Numbered from the stretch's first letter, positions 8,672 to 17,690 are shown. The stretch: DNA of 64,000 nt from Synechococcus sp. BSA11S (GCF_014224355.1 NZ_VNWP01000008.1:62001-126000); one strand, 5' to 3'. The notes: a model not told the origin generated them from the sequence alone. Numbers and translations: made by a program.

Positions 8672-9247
8672 GTGCGGGCCTTAGCCAACTGGAGCGGTGC
8701 CCTCGTGGGGTTGCTGCTGATCGTCATGGGTGGTCTGATCCAGGCCGCCATTCCCCTGCCCCTGGCCGGGGGAGGCCTGCGCCTGCTGGATCTGCCCGTC
8801 ACCGCTCAGGTCCCGGCCCTGCTGCTCACGGCCCTGGTCTGCGGCCCCAGGCCGGCCCTGCTGGCGGCGGTGGCCTACCTCAGTCTTGGCCTGCTGGTGC
8901 TGCCGGTGTTCCATTCCGGCGGTGGCATGGCCTACCTGCTAGATCCGAGCTTCGGTTTCCTGGCCGGCTTCGTGCCGGCCGCCTGGGTGAGTGGTCGGCT
9001 GGCCCGCCAGGAGGGGATGGGGCAGTTGCTGGGTCTGCTGGGCGCGGCCTGCTTCGGCCTGGTGGTGATTCAGCTGTGCGGCATCGCCAACCTGTTGCTG
9101 GGGGCCCTGGCGGGGCGCTGGAGTGCCGGTCTGCCCGATCTGCTGATCGCCTACAGCCTGGGGCCGCTGTTGTCCCAGCTGGTGCTCTGCTGCGGTGTGG
9201 CGGTGCTGGCCTGGCCCCTGCGCCGGATCCTGCTGGTGGAACCATGA
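8672..9247 (+). CDS. bioY: BioY family biotin transporter (S component)
   Basis: Integral membrane substrate-binding component of an ECF-type biotin uptake system. About six hydrophobic segments span a 191-residue protein, including ALVGLLLIVMGGLIQAAIPL, VPALLLTALVCGPRPALLA and the family block GGGMAYLLDPSFGFLAGFV. The likely start is GTG 8672 (VRALANWSG); sequence before this in frame is not BioY-like and overlaps sipA on the other strand. No EcfAT genes are adjacent, so it may act alone or share an energising module. Its stop overlaps the lspA start by 4 bp. Confidence 0.88.
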   Translation: MRALANWSGALVGLLLIVMGGLIQAAIPLPLAGGGLRLLDLPVTAQVPALLLTALVCGPRPALLAAVAYLSLGLLVLPVFHSGGGMAYLLDPSFGFLAGFVPAAWVSGRLARQEGMGQLLGLLGAACFGLVVIQLCGIANLLLGALAGRWSAGLPDLLIAYSLGPLLSQLVLCCGVAVLAWPLRRILLVEP

Positions 9248-9723
9248 GCCGGGCGGTCAGCTCCGCTCGCCGCCACGCCTGGTCGGTGGCCGCGTTGGTG
9301 CTGGTGCTCGACCAGCTCACCAAGGCGTGGGCCTCGGCCGTCCTGCCGTCCGGCCTGGCGGAGCCGCTGCTGCCGGGGCTGTTGCGTCTGCGGCTGGTGT
9401 TCAACACCGGGGCTGCCTTCAGCCTGTTCACCGGTGCAGCCGTCTGGCTGGGGGTGGTGAGTCTGGCGGTGGGGCTGCTGCTGGTGGTCTGGATCCAGCG
9501 CCATCCCGAGATGCCGCGCTGGCAGTGGCTGGGGCTCGGATCCTTGCTGGGAGGGGCCGTGGGCAATGGCATCGACCGCTGGCGTCTCGGCGGTGTCGTC
9601 GATTTTCTCGAGTTCGTGCCTGTTCAGTTCCCGGTGTTCAACGTCGCCGACGTGGCGATCAACGTGGCGGTGGTCTGCCTGATCCTCGATCTGTGGGAGG
9701 GACGCCCCCGTGAGCGCCGTTGA
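9244..9723 (+). CDS. lspA: lipoprotein signal peptidase (signal peptidase II)
   Basis: Membrane aspartyl protease that removes the signal peptide of diacylglyceryl-modified prolipoproteins. The two catalytic aspartates lie in GGAVGNGIDRW and in the downstream FPVFNVADVAINVAV. The family start LVLVLDQLTKAWA and FNTGAAFSLF are also present. The protein is 159 aa with four membrane segments, a normal length. The ATG lies inside the bioY stop (ATGA), and the 3' end overlaps the GTG of the penicillin-binding protein gene, giving the operon bioY-lspA-pbp-GTPase gene. Confidence 0.95.
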   Translation: MSRAVSSARRHAWSVAALVLVLDQLTKAWASAVLPSGLAEPLLPGLLRLRLVFNTGAAFSLFTGAAVWLGVVSLAVGLLLVVWIQRHPEMPRWQWLGLGSLLGGAVGNGIDRWRLGGVVDFLEFVPVQFPVFNVADVAINVAVVCLILDLWEGRPRERR

Positions 9724-11911
9724 GGGCCTGAAGCGGCAGCTGGTTCAGCTGCAGCGTCCTTCGGGTGCTCAGGTGGAGATCCACCTTGCCGGCCAGCCCT
9801 CCCGACGGGTGCCCCTCCATGGCGGCGTGGTTCGCCTTGGCCGTGACCCTGGCCTGGAGCTGACCCTCGACCACCCCGCCGTCAGCAAGCAGCACGCCCG
9901 GCTGGAGCTGGTGGGAGGCCACGACTGGTTGATCCGTGACGCCGGCTCCACCAACGGACTGTTCTGGCGTGGCCGGCGCATCCGGGAGCTGCTGCTGCGG
10001 GATGGCGATGTGGTCCGTTTCGGTCCCCCGGCGGAACCCGGCCTGCCGGAGCTGGTGTTCGAGCGCCAGCCGAGCCCCCGCGGGCTGCGGCTTGCCCGCG
10101 GGGCCAGTCTGGCCCTGGCGGGTCTGGCTTCGGGAGGGGTGCTGCTGCTGGGGGTGGCCTGGCTGTGGACCCCGGTGCGGGGCAGCCTGGCGCCGGTGCG
10201 GGGCCCGCTTGCCCTCTACGACCGGCTCAATCGCCCCCTCAGTTCGGCGGATTCCAGCGAGCACCGCGAAAACGACGCGCTCTCCGATTTCCCCCCGGTG
10301 CTGGTGGACGCTCTGCTCGCCAGTGAGGACAGCCGTTTCTGGTGGCATCCGGGGGTGGACCCGATCGGCACCGTACGGGCGCTGGCCACCAACGTCCTGG
10401 GCGGGCGCGTGCTCGAGGGTGGCAGCACCCTCACCCAGCAACTGGCCCGCAGCCTCTATCCGGAGCAGGTGGGCCAGGGGGAAACCCTGATCCGAAAGTG
10501 GCGGGAGCTGCTGGTGGCGCTGCAGCTGGAGGGCCGTTTCAGCAAGGGCGACCTGCTGCTCAGCTACCTCAACCGGGTGTATCTGGGGGTGGGATGGGGC
10601 TTCGAAGATGCCGCCCGCCACTACTTCGCCAAACCTGCGGCCCAGCTCAGCCTCGAGGAAGCGGCGTTGCTGGTGGGCCTGCTGCCCTCCCCCAATGGCC
10701 ACGATCCCTGCATCAACCCCCAGGCGGCGCTCGAGGCCCGCAACGTGGTGCTGCTGAAGATGGCTGACAGCGGCCGACTGAGCGCCGACCAGGCCCGCCG
10801 TTCCCGTCGCAGCCCCATCCGGCTGGGCAGCCAGGCCTGCCGCAGCGGAACCCGGCGGCCCGCGCCCTACTACATCGACCAGGTGCGACTCGACCTGGAG
10901 CGACTGCTGGGGGCGGATGTGGCGGAGGAGGGAAATTTCCTGGTGGAGACCTATCTGGATCCGTCGGTGCAGCAGGTGGTGGAGCGGGAGCTGCGCCGTC
11001 GCCTGGCGGCTTCGGGGTCGCTGGGGGTGACGCAGGGGGCCGTCGTGCTGCTGGACAGCCGCAACGGCGGCGTGGTCGCCATCGCCGGGGGGCGTGACTA
11101 CCGCACCAGCCAGTACAACCGGGCCAGCCAGGCCTTGCGTCAGCCCGGCAGCACCTTCAAGCTCTTCACTTACCTGGCGGCCCTGCAACGGGGCATCGGG
11201 CCGGGCGAGGCCATCAGCTGCAGCCCTCTGAGCTGGGGCGGACAGTCGTTCTCCAGTGGCTGCTCGGGCAGCCTCAGCCTGCGCCAGGCCTTCGCCATCA
11301 GCAGCAACACCGCGGCCCTGCGGCTGGCCAGGCGGGTGGGGCTGGACGCGGTGGTGCAGCAGGCTGAGGACCTTGGCATCAGCTCCAGCCTCAGCCCGGT
11401 GCCGGGCCTGACCCTCGGCCAGAGCGAGGTGCGCCTGATCGAGCTCACAGCCGCCTATGCCGCCGTGGCCAACGACGGGGTCTGGCACGCTCCCACCACG
11501 ATCCGTCGCCTCACCGACGCCGAAACCTGCGGGGGTCTCAGCAGCGACAGCTGCCGCAGCCGCAGCAGCGACGGCGATCAGCCGAACCGGGCCATCCAGG
11601 CCGGGCGCAGCGTGCTCAAGCCCGAGGTCGCCCGCACCATGCAGGGGCTGCTGCGGGCCGTGGTCCGCTCCGGCACGGGTCGGGCGGCGTCCGTCGGGGG
11701 GCAGGAAGGCGGCAAGACCGGCACCACCAACGGAGCCCGTGATCTGCTTTTCATCGGGTATGAGCCTCGTCGTCACTGGGTGATGGGCATCTGGCTCGGC
11801 AACGACAACAACAGCCCCACCCGCAGCAGCAGTGCCCTCGCCGCCGCTCTCTGGGGCGACATCATGCGTCAGGCCTCCCCCAGCCCTGGCACTCCCGCGG
11901 CAAAGCCCTGA
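9710..11911 (+). CDS. class A penicillin-binding protein with N-terminal FHA domain
   Basis: Bifunctional peptidoglycan glycosyltransferase/transpeptidase. Residues about 20-115 form a forkhead-associated domain (VRLGRDPGLELTLDHPAVSK with the phosphothreonine-binding pattern, then RDAGSTNGLFWRG). A membrane anchor follows near residue 130-155. The GT51 domain shows ALLASEDSRFWWHPGVDPIG and GGSTLTQQLARSLYPE. The transpeptidase domain has the active serine in QPGSTFKLF, SSN in AISSNTAALR and KTGT in GGKTGTTNGA. The cytosolic FHA domain suggests control by a Ser/Thr kinase. The start is a GTG at 9710, overlapping lspA. Confidence 0.93.
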   Translation: MSAVEGLKRQLVQLQRPSGAQVEIHLAGQPSRRVPLHGGVVRLGRDPGLELTLDHPAVSKQHARLELVGGHDWLIRDAGSTNGLFWRGRRIRELLLRDGDVVRFGPPAEPGLPELVFERQPSPRGLRLARGASLALAGLASGGVLLLGVAWLWTPVRGSLAPVRGPLALYDRLNRPLSSADSSEHRENDALSDFPPVLVDALLASEDSRFWWHPGVDPIGTVRALATNVLGGRVLEGGSTLTQQLARSLYPEQVGQGETLIRKWRELLVALQLEGRFSKGDLLLSYLNRVYLGVGWGFEDAARHYFAKPAAQLSLEEAALLVGLLPSPNGHDPCINPQAALEARNVVLLKMADSGRLSADQARRSRRSPIRLGSQACRSGTRRPAPYYIDQVRLDLERLLGADVAEEGNFLVETYLDPSVQQVVERELRRRLAASGSLGVTQGAVVLLDSRNGGVVAIAGGRDYRTSQYNRASQALRQPGSTFKLFTYLAALQRGIGPGEAISCSPLSWGGQSFSSGCSGSLSLRQAFAISSNTAALRLARRVGLDAVVQQAEDLGISSSLSPVPGLTLGQSEVRLIELTAAYAAVANDGVWHAPTTIRRLTDAETCGGLSSDSCRSRSSDGDQPNRAIQAGRSVLKPEVARTMQGLLRAVVRSGTGRAASVGGQEGGKTGTTNGARDLLFIGYEPRRHWVMGIWLGNDNNSPTRSSSALAAALWGDIMRQASPSPGTPAAKP

Positions 11912-13503
11912 TGCCTCGCCTGCGGCTCTGGATCTGGCTGGCGGTGGCCCTGGCCGCGATCGTGGCCCTCTCGCTGCTGCTGCAGGCCTTCAACAGTCTG
12001 GTGTGGCAGCTCAGTTACCTCCTGCCGCCAGCCCTGGTGGGCCCCCTGCTGCTGCTGGTGCTGGGCGGCGGCGGCGTGCTGCTGCTGCGCCTGGCCTGGC
12101 CCTGGCTGCGGGCCTGGCGCACCCCCAGACAGGTGCCTGGCCCTGGCCAGGGCCCCCTTCCCGCCCCCAGCAGTCGCCAGGAGGCGGTGGGCCAGCAACT
12201 GCGGGCGATTGATCCTGTGCTGGAACGGGTGCGGGATCAAGTCGCCCGCGAAGCTCTGCGCCAGGAACGCGACCGGGTCGAGGCGGAGCTCGCCCGGGGC
12301 GATCTGGTGCTGGTGGTGTTCGGCAGCGGCTCCGCCGGCAAGACCTCCCTGATCCGCGCCCTGCTCGATCAGGTGGTGGGCCAGGTGGGGGCGGCGATGG
12401 GGTCCACCACCACCTGCCTCACCTATCGGTTGCGTCTGAAGGGGCTTCAGCGGGGGCTGCAGCTGGTGGACACCCCGGGCATTCTCGAGTCCGGCCGCGA
12501 CGGCCAGGAGAGGGAGCTGGCGGCCCGTCAGCAGGCGGCCCGGGCCGATCTGCTCGTGCTGGTGGTGGATGGTGATCTGCGCGCTGCAGAATTTCAGGTG
12601 TTCGAGGCCCTCGCCAGCCTGGGGAAACGGCTGGTGCTGGTGCTGAACAAGTGCGATCTGCGCGGCGAGGAGGAGGAGCGGCGACTGCTGGCCCTGCTGC
12701 GCCAGCGCTGTGCCGGCAGGATCACCCCTGACGATGTGATCCCCGCCGCAGCGGCCCCCCAGTCGATCCCCAGGCCCGGCGGCCGGCCCCTTCAGCCTGG
12801 TCCGGAGGTGGACGCCCTGCTGCGTCGCCTCTCGGCGGTGCTCCACCAGGACGGTGAGGAGCTGATCGCCGACAACATCCTGCTGCAGAGTCAGCGCCTC
12901 AGCGACGCCAGCCGCGCCCTGCTCTCGCGCCAGCGTCGCCAGGACGGGGAGGCGATCATCGATCGCTACATGTGGATCGGTGCCGGGGTGCTGGTGGTCA
13001 ATCCGTTGCCGGTGGTGGATCTGCTCGGCACCGCGGCCGTGAATGCCCAGATGGTGGTGGAGCTGGGCCGGGTCTACGGGGTGACCCTGACGCGGGAGGC
13101 GGGGCAGGATCTGGCCCTCTCGGTGGGGCGCACCCTGGCGGGCCTTGGGGTGATCAAGGGGGGGCTGGGGTTGATCACCACGGCCCTGAGCCTGAATCTG
13201 CCGGCGCTGGTGGTCAGCAAAGCTGTGCAGGGGGTGAGTGCCGCCTGGTTGACGCGCATTGCGGGCCTCAGCTTCCTCACCTATTTCGAGCAGGGTCAGG
13301 ACTGGGGTGACGGAGGTCTGCAGGAGGTGGTGCAGCGCCAGTACGACCTCAACCGGCGGGAGGGAGCGTTGCGCGGGTTTCTGGAGGTGGCCCTGCGCCG
13401 GGTGGTGGAACCACTGCAGCGCCGGCGGGACCGGCAGTTGCCTCCACGCCCAGGGCCTCGGGGGGAGGGGGCTGGAGGGGGCCCCGGGCATCGAGCACCG
13501 TGA
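11911..13503 (+). CDS. membrane-anchored GTPase with DUF697-like C-terminus
   Basis: Era/YcjF-type P-loop GTPase at the membrane. Two N-terminal hydrophobic segments (LAVALAAIVALSLLLQAF and ALVGPLLLLVLGGGGVLLLR) precede the G domain: Walker A FGSGSAGKTSLI near residue 140, G2 threonines in GSTTTCLTY, G3 DTPGI and G4 NKCD. The C-terminal third (starting YMWIGAGVLVVNPLPVVDLL) matches the DUF697 helical membrane module. Such proteins are common in cyanobacteria with no firm function. The ATG shares a base with the previous stop. The last 50 codons overlap a small gene on the other strand; the Pro/Gly/Arg-rich end may be dispensable. Confidence 0.85.
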   Translation: MPRLRLWIWLAVALAAIVALSLLLQAFNSLVWQLSYLLPPALVGPLLLLVLGGGGVLLLRLAWPWLRAWRTPRQVPGPGQGPLPAPSSRQEAVGQQLRAIDPVLERVRDQVAREALRQERDRVEAELARGDLVLVVFGSGSAGKTSLIRALLDQVVGQVGAAMGSTTTCLTYRLRLKGLQRGLQLVDTPGILESGRDGQERELAARQQAARADLLVLVVDGDLRAAEFQVFEALASLGKRLVLVLNKCDLRGEEEERRLLALLRQRCAGRITPDDVIPAAAAPQSIPRPGGRPLQPGPEVDALLRRLSAVLHQDGEELIADNILLQSQRLSDASRALLSRQRRQDGEAIIDRYMWIGAGVLVVNPLPVVDLLGTAAVNAQMVVELGRVYGVTLTREAGQDLALSVGRTLAGLGVIKGGLGLITTALSLNLPALVVSKAVQGVSAAWLTRIAGLSFLTYFEQGQDWGDGGLQEVVQRQYDLNRREGALRGFLEVALRRVVEPLQRRRDRQLPPRPGPRGEGAGGGPGHRAP

Positions 13504-13603
13504 TCAGACCGAGATAGAGCACACCGATCAGGATCGAGACGACTCCGGTGACGATGGCCACCCAGCGTCCGCGCGGGTTGGTCTGGGGCTGTTGTTGGCT
13601 CAT
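13349..13603 (-). CDS. small single-pass membrane protein
   Basis: An 84-residue protein with a hydrophilic N-terminus (MSQQQPQTNPRGR), one clear membrane helix (WVAIVTGVVSILIGVLYLGL) and a Pro/Ala/Gly-rich tail. The N-terminal half looks like small conserved cyanobacterial membrane proteins. The tail is low-complexity and lies opposite the last 155 bp of the GTPase gene, so one of the two 3' ends may be run-on sequence. It sits 13 bp before the end of the PLP decarboxylase gene in the same direction. Function unknown. Confidence 0.6.
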   Translation of the reverse strand: MSQQQPQTNPRGRWVAIVTGVVSILIGVLYLGLITVLDARGPLQPPPPEALGVEATAGPAGAAVVPPPGAGPPPETRATLPPAG

Positions 13604-13616
13604 GGAGGTTGTGGTG

Positions 13617-15083
13617 TCATGGCTGGGTTGGCCCCGGGCTCCCGGCCTCCAGTGACCGCCCGACCACCGCGGCGAGGCGCTCGAGGTGCTCCGGTTGGGT
13701 GTGGGGATTGCCCAGCACTGCTTTGAGATGGTGCCGCCCCTGGTAGCGGGGACGGGAGAGCATCAGGTCATGGGCCAGCAGCTGCTGCCGGCAGCGCTCC
13801 GACCAGCACTTGCAGCCTTCCGCATCCAGCTGGCTGGGCCGGAAGGCCAGCAGGTGCAGCGGGCCGCTCAGCAGGGTGAGCTGCTGCGGGTCGAGCGTCT
13901 CGTGCAACAGCTGCTGCAGGCAGCGCCGCCGCTGAATCGCTCCTTCGATCACGGCTTCGATGCCATCGAGGCCCAGCTGGCGCAGGCCGAGCCACAGTTT
14001 GAGGATCTCCGCGCTGCGGGTCCCCTGCAGCCCGCACTCGCCGCCATGGCCCCCTTCGCGGCTGAGCTCCATGTAGGGCAGGCCCGTGGCGAAGCTCCGC
14101 TCCAGAGCCGAGGGGTCGGCCAGCAGCAGCAGGGAGGAGGTCTTGGTGATCCCCAGCAGTTTCTGGGGGTTGATCGTGAGCGAATCCGCCAGCCCCAGGC
14201 CCTCCACCCGCTGGCGATGACGCTCACTCAGGCCCAGCACTCCCCCGATCGCCGCATCGACGTGCAGCCAGACGCCATGGCGGCGGCAGACGGCGGCGAG
14301 CTCCACCAGGGGGTCCACGGCTCCGCGCACCGTGGTGCCGGCCGTGGCGACCAGGGCGATCACCGGAACGCCGGCTTGCGCGAGGTCCGCCAGGCTCTGG
14401 GCCACCACCGCAGGCTTCAGGCGACCATCGCCGTCGAGGGGGAGCCGCCGCAGGGCTCCGGCCGGAAGACCCATCACCATCACCGCCTTCTCCAGCGAGG
14501 TGTGGCTGTCCTGGCCGCAGAGCACCACGGCCTGGGGTGCGCCGCGCAGGCCGCGGCTCTCCCGGGCGGTGACCAAGGCCATCAGATTGCTGAGGCTGCC
14601 GCCGCTGGCGGGCACTCCGCCGGCGGCGTCGCCAAGGCCCAGCCGCCGGCCCAGCCAGCCGCACAGACTCTGCTCCAGTCGGCTCAGCGATGGCGAGAGC
14701 TCCTCGGCCAGCAGGTTGTTGTTCAGTCCGGCGCAGATCAGATCTCCCACCAGCGATGCGCTCAGGGGAGGTGGATCGAGGTGGGCCAGAGCGCCTGGAT
14801 GGTTGGGGTTGTAGGCCCCCTCCATCACGAGGTGCAGATCGGCGAGCAACCTCTCGGCGCCGAGGCCGTGGCCTTCCGGCTCCACAGCCGGCAGCAGACT
14901 CAGCCCCGGCAGGGGAGGACGGCTCAGCGCCGAACCCAGCCAGTGGCAGAGCTGATGGGAGGCGTCCTGCAGGAAGGCCTCCAGATCCGCATCGAAGCCA
15001 TCCGGCGCGGCGAAGGGTGGGGGGTCGAGCGCCCGCTCCAGGTGAGGCGAGACGGCCAAGGGCAAGGCGGTCGGGGCCCTCAT
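13617..15083 (-). CDS. PLP-dependent group II amino-acid decarboxylase
   Basis: Pyridoxal-5'-phosphate decarboxylase of the glutamate/diaminobutyrate/aromatic amino-acid decarboxylase family, 488 aa. Visible marks are the substrate-side AYNPNHPGALAHL, the cofactor-stacking GQDSHTSLEKA, ATAGTTVRGAVDPL, the aspartate motif VWLHVDAAIGGVLGL, and the Schiff-base lysine in TINPQKLLGITKTSS. The region normally reading HK at the lysine is altered to NPQK, and HVDAAWGG is HVDAAIGG, so substrate choice may differ from classic enzymes. Which amino acid is used cannot be decided here. Confidence 0.85.
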   Translation of the reverse strand: MRAPTALPLAVSPHLERALDPPPFAAPDGFDADLEAFLQDASHQLCHWLGSALSRPPLPGLSLLPAVEPEGHGLGAERLLADLHLVMEGAYNPNHPGALAHLDPPPLSASLVGDLICAGLNNNLLAEELSPSLSRLEQSLCGWLGRRLGLGDAAGGVPASGGSLSNLMALVTARESRGLRGAPQAVVLCGQDSHTSLEKAVMVMGLPAGALRRLPLDGDGRLKPAVVAQSLADLAQAGVPVIALVATAGTTVRGAVDPLVELAAVCRRHGVWLHVDAAIGGVLGLSERHRQRVEGLGLADSLTINPQKLLGITKTSSLLLLADPSALERSFATGLPYMELSREGGHGGECGLQGTRSAEILKLWLGLRQLGLDGIEAVIEGAIQRRRCLQQLLHETLDPQQLTLLSGPLHLLAFRPSQLDAEGCKCWSERCRQQLLAHDLMLSRPRYQGRHHLKAVLGNPHTQPEHLERLAAVVGRSLEAGSPGPTQP

Positions 15084-15173
15084 TCTCTCTTGTGATGTGC
15101 GTGCCCCGGGGGCCTTCCGGTGATGGGCTGTCAGTCTCGGGGGGGTCCTGCGTCACAGCAGTCGTCGGTGTCG

Positions 15174-15683
15174 ATGCCCTCTCCAGCCCCGCTGCCCGTC
15201 GGCAGCCAGCAGCTCTGGATGGAGCGCTTGCTCAGGGTGGCGAGCCGGGCGGGAGAGGCTGGTGAAATTCCCGTGGCCGCGGTCGTTCTCGACTCAGCCG
15301 GCCGTGCCCTGGGCTGGGGAACGAACCGGCGGCACCGGCAGCAGGATCCCCTCGGCCATGCCGAACTGGTGGCCATGTCCCAGGCTGCTCACCTGAGAAA
15401 CGACTGGCGGTTCAATTCCTGCACCCTGCTGGTGACCCTGGAGCCCTGCCCGATGTGTGCGGGCGCCTTGATCCAGGCCCGCATGGGACGAGTGGTGTTC
15501 GCTGCCGGCGACCCCAAGCGCGGAGCTCTGGGGGGCTGCCTGAACCTGGCCCTCGATCCCAGCGCCCATCACCACATGGAGGTGGGCCAGGCGGCGCTGA
15601 AGGGTGAGGCCAGGGAGTTGCTGGAGGACTGGTTCAGGCGCCGTCGGCGCCGTCAGGCAACGGTGGCAAACGGCTGGGACTGA
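15174..15683 (+). CDS. tadA: tRNA-specific adenosine deaminase
   Basis: Zinc deaminase that makes inosine at wobble position 34 of tRNA-Arg(ACG). The proton-shuttle HAE is in PLGHAELVAM, and the zinc cysteines are in LEPCPMCAGALIQ. The following ARMGRVVFAAGDPKRGALGG and the C-terminal helix match TadA. The start MPSPAPLPVG at 15174 is preferred; an in-frame ATG at 15120 adds 18 atypical residues. Length is 169 aa from this start. Its 3' end overlaps the convergent aminotransferase gene by 31 bp. Confidence 0.92.
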   Translation: MPSPAPLPVGSQQLWMERLLRVASRAGEAGEIPVAAVVLDSAGRALGWGTNRRHRQQDPLGHAELVAMSQAAHLRNDWRFNSCTLLVTLEPCPMCAGALIQARMGRVVFAAGDPKRGALGGCLNLALDPSAHHHMEVGQAALKGEARELLEDWFRRRRRRQATVANGWD

Positions 15684-16861
15684 CGGAAGGCGGGTAGTTC
15701 CGTTTCCAGCAGGTTGAGCAGCAGGTCGACGTTCTCAGGCTGGCTGTTGTACCCCATCAGGCCGATCCGCCAGACCTTGCCGGCAAGGGCTCCAAGCCCA
15801 CCGCCCACCTCGATGCCATGGGTGTTGAGCAGGTGGAGCGCAAAGGCCTTGCCGTCGATCCCCTCGGGAATGCGCACCGTGGTGAGGGTGGGCAGGCGCA
15901 GGTGCTCGGGCACGTGGAGTTCCAGTCCGAGGCGCTCCAGGCCCGCCCAGAGACGTTCGGCGTTGCTGCGGTGTCGGCTCCAGGCGTTCTCCAGGCCCTC
16001 TTCGGCGAGCAGGCGCAGGGCTTCGCGCATGCCGAAGTTCATGTTCACCGGAGCGGTGTGGTGGTAAACCCGGTTGCTGCCCCAGTACTGGTTGAGCAGC
16101 GACACATCCAGGTACCAGTTGGGCACTTTGCCGGTGCGGGCGGCCAGCTTGGCTTCGGCACGCTCCCCCATGGTGAAGGGGCCGAGGCCAGGAGGGCAGC
16201 TCAGCCCCTTCTGGCTGCAGCTGTAGGCGAGGTCCACCCCCCAGGCATCGAGATGCAGGGGCACGGCTCCCAGGGAGGTGACCGTGTCGAGCAGGAGAAG
16301 GCAGTCGTAGCGGCGGCAGAGCTCACCGATCCCTTCCATCGGCTGGCAGACGCCGGTGGAGGTTTCGGCATGGACCATCGCCAGGATGGCCGGTCGGTGG
16401 GTGTCGAGGGCCTGCTCGATCTCCTTCAGCGTGAAGGCCTCACCCCAGGGCCGCTCGATCGTGGCCACCTCGGCCCGGTAGCGACCGGCCATGTCCACCA
16501 GCCGCAGACCGAAGTAGCCCTTCACCGCCACCAGCACCTTGTCGCCGGGCTCCACCGTGTTGGCCAGGGTGGCCTCCATGGCGGCACTGCCCGTGCCGCT
16601 CATGGGGATGGTGAGGCGATTCTCGGTCTGCCAGGCGTAGCGCAGCAGATCCTGAACCTCTCCCATCAGCTCGATGTAGAGCGGGTCGAGATGGCCGATC
16701 GGGGTGCGAGCAAGCGACTGCAGCACCGTGGGGTGGGCATTGGATGGCCCTGGGCCGAGCAGAAGACGGTCGGGGGTGGCGATCGGCCCCAGCTGCAGGC
16801 GATGGCGGTTGCTCACGGCGGTCGCCGAGGAGGTGGAAGGGGAGGAGGACAGGGTGACCAA
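15653..16861 (-). CDS. class V aminotransferase (alanine/serine-glyoxylate type)
   Basis: PLP enzyme of the AGT family, probably detoxifying photorespiratory glyoxylate with serine or alanine as donor. Diagnostic sequences are LLLGPGPSNAHPTVL near the N-terminus, IPMSGTGSAAMEATLAN, the PLP-phosphate region LLLDTVTSLG, the Schiff-base lysine in YSCSQKGLSCPPGLGP and the C-terminal GGLGALAGKVWRIGLMG. Length 402 aa; the first 25 residues are Ser/Thr-rich, so the true start may be a later codon. Older cyanobacterial annotations name this gene a soluble hydrogenase 42-kDa subunit; the sequence supports the aminotransferase. Confidence 0.92.
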   Translation of the reverse strand: MVTLSSSPSTSSATAVSNRHRLQLGPIATPDRLLLGPGPSNAHPTVLQSLARTPIGHLDPLYIELMGEVQDLLRYAWQTENRLTIPMSGTGSAAMEATLANTVEPGDKVLVAVKGYFGLRLVDMAGRYRAEVATIERPWGEAFTLKEIEQALDTHRPAILAMVHAETSTGVCQPMEGIGELCRRYDCLLLLDTVTSLGAVPLHLDAWGVDLAYSCSQKGLSCPPGLGPFTMGERAEAKLAARTGKVPNWYLDVSLLNQYWGSNRVYHHTAPVNMNFGMREALRLLAEEGLENAWSRHRSNAERLWAGLERLGLELHVPEHLRLPTLTTVRIPEGIDGKAFALHLLNTHGIEVGGGLGALAGKVWRIGLMGYNSQPENVDLLLNLLETELPAFRQSQPFATVA

Positions 16862-16920
16862 GGCCTGCAGCGCAACGAAGGAACGGTGTACGTCAGCCTA
16901 AGCAGAGGGCCATCGGCTCC

Positions 16921-17439
16921 TCAGCCGACCCTCAAATCGGAGGCGGCCAGGCCGCGGGCCATGTGCTCGAACGGGACCTGGATCAGATCCACAGGCTCCA
17001 GGCCCGCATCCGACAGCCGCTCGGCCAGCACCTCCCCCAGCAGCACGATGCTGCGCACCGTTGGACCGGTGGGCACACCAAGGCTCTTGTAGGTGTCGTC
17101 GAGGCCGTTGAGCACCCGCTCGTTGAGGATGGTGGGATCGTCGGCCACCAGCGCGTAGCTGGCATAGCGCAGGAAATAGTCCATGTCCCGCAGGCAGGCG
17201 GCCAGCCGTCGGGTGGTGTAGGCGTTGCCGCCGGGAAGCAGAAGCTCGGGGTCCTGCTCGAACAGGCGGCGGCTGGCGTCCCGCACGATCTCCGCCGCCT
17301 CCCGATTGATCATCTCCACGGCCGCCAGGCGCACCTCGGCCTGTGCGTGGTACGTGGCGATGCGGTCGATCGCCGCACGATCGAGATAGCGCCCCAGCTG
17401 GTCATACCGGCCGATCAGGCCGGTGATGGCATCGCGCAT
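16921..17439 (-). CDS. apcF: allophycocyanin beta-18 subunit
   Basis: Beta-type allophycocyanin of the phycobilisome core, which together with ApcE forms a terminal-emitter trimer passing energy to photosystem II. The 172-residue protein carries the chromophore cysteine in RRLAACLRDMDYFLRYA and the methylated-asparagine context GGNAYTTRR. LGVPTGPTVRSI is also family-specific. ApcF rather than ApcB is indicated by its divergent N-terminus (MRDAITGLIGRYDQLGRYLD) and its isolated position. It is divergent from glnA across 251 bp that carry an NtcA-like site. Confidence 0.88.
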   Translation of the reverse strand: MRDAITGLIGRYDQLGRYLDRAAIDRIATYHAQAEVRLAAVEMINREAAEIVRDASRRLFEQDPELLLPGGNAYTTRRLAACLRDMDYFLRYASYALVADDPTILNERVLNGLDDTYKSLGVPTGPTVRSIVLLGEVLAERLSDAGLEPVDLIQVPFEHMARGLAASDLRVG

Positions 17440-17583
17440 GACGTTGAGATCGTCGCACCTGGAGCGGAAGCTAGCACCCGTGTTTGGCCAAAACCCTGTC
17501 CAGCCATGGGATCTGGCCAATCTGACAGAAACGGTTACGCATCCTGGCCCCATGGCGGCTCCCTGGGGTTGTCCGGATTGAGG

Positions 17584-17597
17584 GTTACAACGGTTAC
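17584..17597 (+). promoter_or_regulatory. NtcA-like binding site upstream of glnA
   Basis: The 14-mer GTTACAACGGTTAC has the form GTT-N8-TAC, one base off the cyanobacterial NtcA consensus GTA-N8-TAC. It ends 93 bp before the glnA ATG, a typical distance for an NtcA-activated promoter, though I see no strong -10 box in this GC-rich region. glnA is a classic target of NtcA, the CRP-family nitrogen regulator. The site could also affect the divergent apcF gene. Confidence 0.45.
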
Positions 17598-17690
17598 CGG
17601 AGGCTGCCTGTCCCGGTCGGACGATCGGCCGCGGCGGTCGCCCTCCGGTGCCTGCAGCCTCCGCCCCCTCCAAACCGCCTCTGCCTCCCC

